Source: Methanosarcinaceae archaeon UBA470 (lineage in GTDB: Archaea; Halobacteriota; Methanosarcinia; Methanosarcinales; Methanosarcinaceae). From it: a DNA stretch of 21,081 nucleotides. A program made the translations under genes and the position numbers. Shown piece after piece: positions 15,142 to 21,081 of this stretch; position 1 is the stretch's first letter; each line of letters opens with the position of its first letter. The stretch is from contig DAKU01000092.1 in the NCBI GenBank assembly GCA_002508425.1, positions 1-21,081 of the forward strand, given 5' to 3'. Under the pieces are notes generated by a model, which ran no database searches, was not told the DNA's origin, and saw nothing but the letters and a program-made list of their open reading frames with translations.

Positions 15142-15651
15142 ATGCAAGTTGAGTTTCTAAGTGGCCGTATTTTCATAGAAGATCTGAAGACATTTCTCTG
15201 GACAACCGCAGACATATCAAAGGTAAATAGTTGCACAATTCAGGCTATCAATGCAGATAAGGTCGCGGGTGAAAAACACTTACAGTTTGCCGTGGCAAAA
15301 GCGCTCAGGGCATTCGAGCAGCAAAGAAATGCTGCAAAGGATATGGGTATTGAGATAATGCGTTATGCATCAGGGAAGCGCCAGATTGAAGAGGCATTTT
15401 CTATGGGTGTACATCAAGGCCAGAATAATGTTGTTTTCGTAGTGATAGGGGAATCAGATTCCGTTCCTGTATGTTTGGATATACTTAGAGAGATGGTCGT
15501 GCCTTGTGATGTCATTCAATATCTGCTATCCAAAAGAGAAGAAATAATCAGGCAATTTGGAATCACCACAGATGAGGTCGCAGTCGTCGGCGAGCAGATG
15601 ATCCCGGAACTTGTGATCGAACGAGTGGCACTTGTGGATGTATTGAAGTAA
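15142..15651 (+). CDS. cgi121: KEOPS subunit Cgi121 (TPRKB homologue)
   Basis: Cgi121 binds Bud32 and the CCA end of tRNA and helps recruit tRNA to KEOPS for t6A synthesis. The 169-residue protein shows the family pattern: an N-terminal strand and helix, INADKVAGEKHLQFAVAKALRAFEQ, the conserved stretch EIMRYASGKRQIEEAFSMGV, and a C-terminal helix near SKREEIIRQFGITTDEV. The length fits archaeal members of about 150-170 residues. No ribosome binding site precedes the ATG, so the message may be leaderless or nearly so. It lies about 10 kb from kae1-bud32, shares a divergent promoter region with the small Cys-rich gene, and is followed 109 bases later by glpX. Confidence 0.92.
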   Translation: MQVEFLSGRIFIEDLKTFLWTTADISKVNSCTIQAINADKVAGEKHLQFAVAKALRAFEQQRNAAKDMGIEIMRYASGKRQIEEAFSMGVHQGQNNVVFVVIGESDSVPVCLDILREMVVPCDVIQYLLSKREEIIRQFGITTDEVAVVGEQMIPELVIERVALVDVLK

Positions 15652-15760
15652 TAACTCTACGAAATAGTAATATATGAATGGACAGTAGACTTGCAATTAT
15701 TAATAAGTTAATGACATTACATACGACTATAGACCTTATTATACGGGAGGGTTCTAATTT

Positions 15761-16852
15761 ATGCCACATAAGAAAACAGCAGAAGGGATGATCAAATGCG
15801 CAGGTCCTATAGAATGTGCCCTGTTGCCAAGGCTTCTTCAGGTTACAGAAGCAGCAGCTATAGCAGCATCTTATCAGATGGGCAGGGGAGACAAGCATTA
15901 TGCTGATCAGGTATCAGTTGAAGCCATGCGCAGGACGCTGAATTCCCTTGATATGAAAGGAATCATAAAAATCGGTGAAGGAGAAAGAGATGAGGCTCCG
16001 ATGCTGTACATAGGCGAACAGGTAGGTAAATGGGAAGGAGACCTGGAAGTGGATATTGCTGTGGATCCACTTGAAGGCACCAATCTGGCGGCCAATGGTA
16101 CTCCAGGCGCTATATCTGTGATGGCAATGGCTGAAAGAGGTGGTCTTTTCCACGGTCCTGATATCTATATGGATAAAATAGTGGTAGGTCCGGAGGTCGT
16201 GAGGTATGAGAGACTGCATCCTGAAGATAGTATAAATCTTGATGCTCCTGTTATCGATAACCTTGAAATAGTCGCAAAAGCGCTTAATCGTAATATCGAC
16301 GAGCTGGTTGTTGTCATCCTTGACAGACCAAGGCATGAGGCTATGATAGAAGAGATCAGAAAAACAGGTGCAAGGGTCAATCTGATCACTGACGGTGACT
16401 TGATGCCAGGAGTTGCCACAGCCATACGCGGTTCAGGTGTCCATGTGGTCATGGGCGCTGGAGGTTCAGGGGAGGCAGTGCTCACTGCTGCTGCTCTTAA
16501 GATCCTGGGCGGTAAGATACTTGCAAGGCTTGTATTACCTACAGTTGCCAATGGCAAGTCCGAAGAAGCTATAGCCAATGAAAAAACTGAAAAGATGCCA
16601 AGGCTTGAAAAGATGGGTATTACAGAAAAGAACATGAACGATGTGCTTGACATCAACAAGCTTGTTCCAGGAAATGATGTGATCTTTTCTGCAACAGGTG
16701 TGACTCCGGGTACTCTCCTAAAAGGTGTGCATCTCTTCGGAGAAGGCGATGCAAGAGTTCACAGTCTGACCATGGGCAGTTCAGGTGTGGTAAAATTTAC
16801 AGATACCATCTACATACATGACAAAGAGGTCACTCCTCTTCGGTTCGTTTAA
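15761..16852 (+). CDS. glpX: Fructose-1,6-bisphosphatase class II (GlpX)
   Basis: GlpX removes the 1-phosphate of fructose-1,6-bisphosphate in gluconeogenesis. The 363-residue protein has the class II metal and substrate motifs GRGDK (41-45), GEGERDEAPML (72-82), VDPLEGT (101-107), the phosphate-binding DGDLMPG and GAGGSGEA, and the ending VTPLRFV. GGGAGG (15745-15750) ends ten bases before the ATG. The N-terminus is about 16 residues longer than in E. coli GlpX. It is followed three bases later by the ms2t6A enzyme gene, so the two are probably one transcript even though the functions are unrelated. Methanogens often use the archaeal bifunctional FBP aldolase/phosphatase, so this enzyme may be additional. 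Confidence 0.94.
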   Translation: MPHKKTAEGMIKCAGPIECALLPRLLQVTEAAAIAASYQMGRGDKHYADQVSVEAMRRTLNSLDMKGIIKIGEGERDEAPMLYIGEQVGKWEGDLEVDIAVDPLEGTNLAANGTPGAISVMAMAERGGLFHGPDIYMDKIVVGPEVVRYERLHPEDSINLDAPVIDNLEIVAKALNRNIDELVVVILDRPRHEAMIEEIRKTGARVNLITDGDLMPGVATAIRGSGVHVVMGAGGSGEAVLTAAALKILGGKILARLVLPTVANGKSEEAIANEKTEKMPRLEKMGITEKNMNDVLDINKLVPGNDVIFSATGVTPGTLLKGVHLFGEGDARVHSLTMGSSGVVKFTDTIYIHDKEVTPLRFV

Positions 16853-16855
16853 ATA

Positions 16856-18172
16856 ATGAAAGTCCACGTATCGACATTTGGTTGTTCTGCTAACCAGGCT
16901 TCTGCAGAGGTCATGATGGCGACCATCAGAAACCTGGGTCATGAACTGGTATCTGAGAAAAATGCAGACATAGTAGTACTCAACACCTGTACTGTAAAGT
17001 ATTCTACTGAACAGAAGATCCTGCATAAGATCCGGGAGCTGGGGGAAAAAGGCAGAGAAGTAGTGGTGGCTGGCTGTATGCCTGAAGTGCAGCTTGAGGA
17101 TATCATCCATAACAATCCTAATGCTCACATTTTGGGTGTCAATTCCATCTCAAGGATAGGGGATATCTTGAATTCAATCGCTTCACCGGAGATTTCTTCA
17201 CAAAATACTCCTCGACAGGCTTTACATGTGTTTTCTCATGAACCTCAAGGTTTCATCAATGTGCCAAGATTCAGGTTCAACTCTAATATCCACATCTGTC
17301 AGCTTTCCCAGGGATGCAATAATGCCTGTTCCTATTGTATAGTCAGGTTCGTAAGAGGTCCACTGAGATCTTTTACTCCGGATTCCATTGTAGAGGATAT
17401 ACGACAAGGAGTTGCTGAAGGATGCAGGGAAATATGGCTTACTTCACAGGATAATGCTCAATATGGTATGGATATCGGATATAAGCTTCCTCAGCTTCTT
17501 GAGAGAATATGTGATATACCAGGTGATTTTAAGGTACGCGTGGGCATGATGAACCCCTTTTCTGTGCTTCCTATACTGGATGAATTATTGAACGCTTTTG
17601 ATCACGACAAGATCTACAAGTTAGTTCATTTGCCGATACAATCAGCATCAAACGATGTTCTGAAAAGAATGAACAGGTTTCATTCCATAGAAGAGGCAAA
17701 TCATATTATCAACTGTTTCAGAGATCGTTTTGATGATCTTACTCTGTTCACTGATATCATCGTAGGTTTTTCAGGGGAGAAGGATACTGATTTCATGGAA
17801 ACAGTTGAATGGGTGAATGAGTACAGGCCAGAAAAGGTGAACATTTCAAGGTATACTCCCCGTCCGCATACAAAAGCGCTTGAATACCGTAACATTGATT
17901 CGCGTATAGTCGCACAGCGTTCTAATGAACTGCATTCTGTATGTGAAAAAGTCAAAATAGCTGTCAGAAAGAGTATGATGGGATGGACCGGCCGGGTCTT
18001 TATTTCTAAAGAGGCTAAAGTTAAAGGTCTCATGGCACGGACGGCATCCTATAAACCAGTGGTCATTCCGGAATCATCTGCCATCCCCGGAAGCTATTGT
18101 GAGGTTGAGATATTCGATGCGACCCCTGGATATTTCCTGGGGAGGGTCAATCTAAATCAAAATAATTTTTAG
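16856..18172 (+). CDS. tRNA N6-threonylcarbamoyladenosine (t6A) methylthiotransferase, MtaB/CDKAL1 type
   Basis: This radical-SAM enzyme inserts a methylthio group at C2 of t6A37 to give ms2t6A. The 438-residue protein has the N-terminal methylthiotransferase domain with cluster ligands C10, C45 and C74 (TFGCSANQ, LNTCTVK, AGCMPE), the radical-SAM motif CNNACSYC (C154, C158, C161) and a C-terminal TRAM domain (about 375-438). The SANQAS and NTCTVK words are those of the archaeal/eukaryotic e-MtaB branch rather than MiaB or RimO. The ATG follows the glpX stop by three bases, so translation is probably coupled. It ends in TAG and overlaps the convergent CLC gene by four bases. Its substrate base is made by the KEOPS genes in this window. 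Confidence 0.94.
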   Translation: MKVHVSTFGCSANQASAEVMMATIRNLGHELVSEKNADIVVLNTCTVKYSTEQKILHKIRELGEKGREVVVAGCMPEVQLEDIIHNNPNAHILGVNSISRIGDILNSIASPEISSQNTPRQALHVFSHEPQGFINVPRFRFNSNIHICQLSQGCNNACSYCIVRFVRGPLRSFTPDSIVEDIRQGVAEGCREIWLTSQDNAQYGMDIGYKLPQLLERICDIPGDFKVRVGMMNPFSVLPILDELLNAFDHDKIYKLVHLPIQSASNDVLKRMNRFHSIEEANHIINCFRDRFDDLTLFTDIIVGFSGEKDTDFMETVEWVNEYRPEKVNISRYTPRPHTKALEYRNIDSRIVAQRSNELHSVCEKVKIAVRKSMMGWTGRVFISKEAKVKGLMARTASYKPVVIPESSAIPGSYCEVEIFDATPGYFLGRVNLNQNNF

Positions 18173-19914
18173 TCAGATTGGTATTTCATTCTTCCCACAA
18201 TTGTTTTATCATACAATTTTACGATATCACTGCGCGTGATGATCCCAATTATTTGTCTGTTGTCTTCCCTTGATACTACAGGAAGTCTACCTATATCTTT
18301 TGCTGCAAGACGCTGAAGTACAGTGTTCAAAGATTCGTCTGGGTATGCAACAACTAAATTTGAAGTGGCAATCTCACCGATGGTTTTGTCAATTTCTCCC
18401 TGTTTTACTTTGTCCCGAATGTCTTTTAAGGTTACTACACCCCACAACTTCCCTTCAGAATCCATCACGGGAAACCCTATATGACGGCTGGATTGCATGA
18501 GGGCGTTGAGTGCCTCTACTTTTTTATTCATAGAAATGGTTTGCACTTCTCTTTTCATGGCATCGGCAACTTTTAATGACTCCATTATGTCTACTTCTTT
18601 TCCTTTCCGTATGGTAAATCCGCGTCTTCGCAGTGATTCAGTAAAAATGGACTCAGGATGAAGAGCACTTGAAATAAGATTACTCAACACGCATGCAAGC
18701 ATTATTGGAAGCACAAGATTATAATCATGCGTCAGTTCAAAAAGGATTAATATCGCTGTGAGTGGTGCACGGGTAACACCAGTGAAAACAGCTCCCATTC
18801 CGGCCAGTGCATAAGCACCTGGTTCTGATGTGAAATTTGGGAAGATTTGATTCACAATGAATCCATAAGCTCCTCCAAGCATAGAGCCTATGAATAGCGC
18901 CGGAACGAATGATCCACCGGAACCTCCGGACCCCAGGGATAAAGAAAATGCAACTATTTTCAGCAATAGAAGCGCGACTATGACCTTGAAGGCTAATTCA
19001 TTTGCCAAAACCTGGCTTATTACTTCATATCCTACACCAAATATCTGCGGATAAAAAAAGCCTATCACTCCAACACCAAGCCCGCCTATTGCCGGTTTTA
19101 TTATTGGGTGAACTTTAAGGGAGTTGAAGAAATCTCTACATCTATACAAAGAGCGCATGAATATTACAGAAACTATACCTGCAAGTACTCCAAGAATCAG
19201 GTATAATATAGATTCTTGTAATGGATTGACAAGTTGATATTGTGATATCTGGATTGGTCTGACGCCGAAAACTACGTTGGATGTAAGGGTGGCAAAAACT
19301 GAGGATATGACAATAGGAATAAATGTGCTGGATTCGAGCTCTCCTAAAATTACTTCTACGGAGAAAACTACACCTGCAAGAGGTGCATTGAATGCAGCTG
19401 CTATACCTGCGGAGGCACCACAACCCAACAGTATTTTGAGCCTGTTTCCTCTCATTTTAATCGCTTGGGCTAATGTGGAACCAATCCCTGCGCCAGCAAG
19501 CACTACAGGCGCCTCTTTACCTGCTGATGCCCCAGAACCTAATGATATAAGTGAGGATAATACTTCAAGAAACACATTCTTAGGCTGCATTTTACCACCG
19601 TGGAGTGTAGTAGCCTCGATGACGTTCTCAATGCTGTATCTTTTCTTTTTCATCAAATAATGTGTTATCATTCCCACTAATAAGCCGCCAATTGCGGGGA
19701 GGAATATTACGTAGTAATGTAATTCACCTGCATTGTGTTGAAAGAAAAAATGAGAACTAAGTGCAAGAGAACGATCATATATAACTATAGTAAGACCGGT
19801 TAATACGCCTACTATCAGAGCCAGTGAGTTTGAAACAACGGAATCTGTGTGCAACCATTGCATAATATTCTGTTTCTGTCGCTGCAATAGTTCATTTAGA
19901 TGCAAAAGTTCCAT
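18169..19914 (-). CDS. CLC-family chloride channel/transporter with two CBS domains
   Basis: This 581-residue membrane protein moves chloride or a similar anion. The CLC core (about 25-430) has GKEAP (gating glutamate E134), NAPLAGVVFSVEV (176-188), GSGGSGGSFVPALFIG (329-343) and GMGAVFTGVTRAPLT (372-386). Two CBS domains follow (about 447-505 and 513-572), which usually bind adenine nucleotides. The proton-pathway glutamate of E. coli ClC (E203) is V188 here, as in channel-type CLCs; the anion-binding tyrosine appears as F424, and the GSGIP motif is not recognisable (YSIENVIEA instead). GGTAGG directly abuts the ATG at 19914, so the start is less certain. The gene is convergent with the ms2t6A gene and divergent from the acyl-CoA synthetase gene. 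Confidence 0.93.
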   Translation of the reverse strand: MELLHLNELLQRQKQNIMQWLHTDSVVSNSLALIVGVLTGLTIVIYDRSLALSSHFFFQHNAGELHYYVIFLPAIGGLLVGMITHYLMKKKRYSIENVIEATTLHGGKMQPKNVFLEVLSSLISLGSGASAGKEAPVVLAGAGIGSTLAQAIKMRGNRLKILLGCGASAGIAAAFNAPLAGVVFSVEVILGELESSTFIPIVISSVFATLTSNVVFGVRPIQISQYQLVNPLQESILYLILGVLAGIVSVIFMRSLYRCRDFFNSLKVHPIIKPAIGGLGVGVIGFFYPQIFGVGYEVISQVLANELAFKVIVALLLLKIVAFSLSLGSGGSGGSFVPALFIGSMLGGAYGFIVNQIFPNFTSEPGAYALAGMGAVFTGVTRAPLTAILILFELTHDYNLVLPIMLACVLSNLISSALHPESIFTESLRRRGFTIRKGKEVDIMESLKVADAMKREVQTISMNKKVEALNALMQSSRHIGFPVMDSEGKLWGVVTLKDIRDKVKQGEIDKTIGEIATSNLVVAYPDESLNTVLQRLAAKDIGRLPVVSREDNRQIIGIITRSDIVKLYDKTIVGRMKYQSD

Positions 19915-20078
19915 CCTACCTTTTTTATCTTTAACCCCATCCAGGTTTTAGTCCAAACAGTTTACTCATAGAATAATATAGCAATCTACTAACAATTTAT
20001 TTGTTCTTTCTTGCTATACTATACTAGTTTAAGTTTACTTTTGTTCTTACTTCCCTTAACCTTATCTATCATCATCTC

Positions 20079-20086
20079 ATATAAAA
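20079..20086 (+). promoter_or_regulatory. Candidate TATA box for the acyl-CoA synthetase gene
   Basis: CATATAAA is followed by more AT-rich sequence. The expected start site falls at about 20108, almost at the ATG (20111), so the message would be nearly leaderless, although AGGGG at 20101-20105 looks like a ribosome binding site. The 19915-20110 gap otherwise shows only AT-rich divergent promoter sequence. Confidence 0.35.
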
Positions 20087-20110
20087 TAATATACATAGTC
20101 AGGGGAATAT

Positions 20111-21081
20111 ATGCTCGACAAAATGTTCAATCCGGATGTTATTGCGGTTATAGGGGCATCTCGTACAGAAGGTAAAGTAGGTCATGCTGTACTCAAGAAT
20201 CTCCTGCAGGGTGCAGGTCATAGGGTCATTCCTATTAATCCTAATGTTGCTGAGATCTTAGGATTAAAGTGTTATGCCGATATCATTGATGTGCCAGAAA
20301 AGGTAGATCTTGCTGTTATAGTGGTCCCCGCAGCTGCAGTTCCTTCTGCAGTGGAAAAATGTGGCCAGGCAGGCATTAGTTATGTTGTTGTGATATCCGC
20401 AGGCTTTAAGGAGGCCAGCCTTGAAGGTGCAAGGCTGGAAAGGGAAATCGCAGCCATTGCTTCCAAATATGGCATAAGAATGGTTGGCCCGAACTGCTTG
20501 GGAATAATCGATACTTCCTCTTCGCTCAATGCATCATTTGCTGCATCAATGGCTCTTGAGGGAAATATAGCTATGATGTCCCAGTCTGGTGCCATCTGCA
20601 CCGTAACTCTGGACTGGGCTGATAGGGTAGGAGTAGGATTCTCTAAATTCATAAGCCTTGGGAACAAAGCAGATCTTGCAGAGAATGATTTTCTTGAGTT
20701 TTTCAGGAAGGATAGGAATACAGCTGTAATCGCTGCATATCTGGAAGGTGTGAAGGATGGTCCACTTTTTATGGATATTGCAAGGCAGGTGACCCGAGAA
20801 AAGCCTGTAATAGTTGTTAAATCTGGTCGCACAGCCGTAGGTTCCAGGGCTGTATCCTCTCACACAGGTACACTTGCGGGTTCAGATGCTGCATACAATG
20901 CAGCCTTCCGGCAGAGCGGTGTCATAAGAGCCGATTCTCTGGAAGAAATGCTGGATTACAGCAGAGCTTTTTCCACATATCCTTTGCCCAAGGGCAAGAA
21001 GGTTGCAATACTTACCAATGCAGGAGGACTTGGCATACTAGCTGCTGATGCATGTTATAGTAGCGGTCTTTCCATAACTTC
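20111..21081 (+). CDS. ADP-forming acetate/acyl-CoA synthetase (3' partial)
   Basis: The frame runs off the window after 323 codons. Enzymes of this family interconvert acyl-CoA + ADP + Pi and free acid + ATP + CoA. The N-terminal CoA-binding Rossmann domain is visible (VIAVIGASRTEGKVG, VIPINPN, VDLAVIVVPA, VVVISAGFKE, MVGPNCLGII), then the ligase-CoA domain (MSQSGAICT, SKFISLGNKADL). The phosphorylated histidine is H251 in SSHTGTLAGSDAAY. Both halves match the alpha part of archaeal Acd; whether the beta part is fused lies outside the window. AGGGG (20101-20105) lies five bases before ATG 20111. The acyl substrate cannot be told from this part. Confidence 0.92.
   Translation, partial: MLDKMFNPDVIAVIGASRTEGKVGHAVLKNLLQGAGHRVIPINPNVAEILGLKCYADIIDVPEKVDLAVIVVPAAAVPSAVEKCGQAGISYVVVISAGFKEASLEGARLEREIAAIASKYGIRMVGPNCLGIIDTSSSLNASFAASMALEGNIAMMSQSGAICTVTLDWADRVGVGFSKFISLGNKADLAENDFLEFFRKDRNTAVIAAYLEGVKDGPLFMDIARQVTREKPVIVVKSGRTAVGSRAVSSHTGTLAGSDAAYNAAFRQSGVIRADSLEEMLDYSRAFSTYPLPKGKKVAILTNAGGLGILAADACYSSGLSIT

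Noticed and set aside
1..21081. CRISPR arrays, insertion sequences, integrases or toxin-antitoxin pairs
   Set aside because: No short regularly spaced repeats, transposase motifs or terminal inverted repeats were seen on either strand.

Overview
The window looks like chromosomal DNA of a methylotrophic methanogen of the Methanosarcinaceae (Methanolobus or Methanomethylovorans type, inferred from remembered protein similarity rather than a search). The support is an archaeal-type leucyl-tRNA synthetase, archaeal KEOPS subunits (Kae1, Bud32, Cgi121), an archaellin, PGF-pre-PGF surface proteins, a DUF211 protein, TRAM domains on RNA-modifying enzymes, archaeal TATA boxes and GGTGA-type ribosome binding sites. 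Genes are tightly packed and no gene-free stretch exceeds about 215 bases. I see no rRNA, tRNA, CRISPR array, insertion sequence or integrase.

Layout. (1) 1-3580, plus strand: two tandem paralogous cell-surface proteins, the first cut by the window edge, built from fibronectin-III-like repeats, a Gly/Ser linker, a PGF-pre-PGF domain and a C-terminal membrane anchor. (2) 3615-6351, plus strand: probable operon of kae1, bud32, an XTP/dITP pyrophosphatase and a membrane-anchored extracytoplasmic protein. kae1 and bud32 share a reading frame and are separated by a single TGA followed directly by ATG. (3) 6392-7270, minus strand: a lone archaellin gene with a beta-rich insertion of about 78 residues after its N-terminal helix. 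(4) 7486-8771, minus strand: overlapping cyclase-family hydrolase and PHP-domain genes. (5) 8909-9208, plus strand: DUF211. (6) 9238-11645, minus strand: probable operon of a Vms1/VLRF1-like peptidyl-tRNA release factor, an unknown helical protein and the 23S rRNA 2'-O-methyltransferase RlmE. (7) 11782-14670, minus strand: leuS, with a good terminator and a palindrome at its promoter. (8) 14894-15040, minus strand: a very small Cys-rich protein, divergent from cgi121 (15142-15651, plus). (9) 15761-18172, plus strand: class II fructose-1,6-bisphosphatase and the tRNA ms2t6A methylthiotransferase. (10) 18169-19914, minus strand: a CLC chloride-transport protein with two CBS domains. (11) 20111 to the window end, plus strand: an ADP-forming acyl-CoA synthetase, cut by the edge.

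The main theme is translation and tRNA quality. Kae1, Bud32 and Cgi121 make t6A at position 37 of ANN-decoding tRNAs, and the MtaB-type enzyme converts t6A to ms2t6A. LeuRS, RlmE and a Vms1-like factor that should free nascent chains from stalled ribosomes lie between them. The second theme is the cell surface: FN3/PGF proteins, an unusual archaellin and a pilin-like anchored protein.

The items most worth a second look are the kae1/bud32 split by one stop codon, the archaellin with a cupredoxin-like insertion, and the Vms1-like/unknown/rlmE operon as a possible archaeal ribosome-rescue module.
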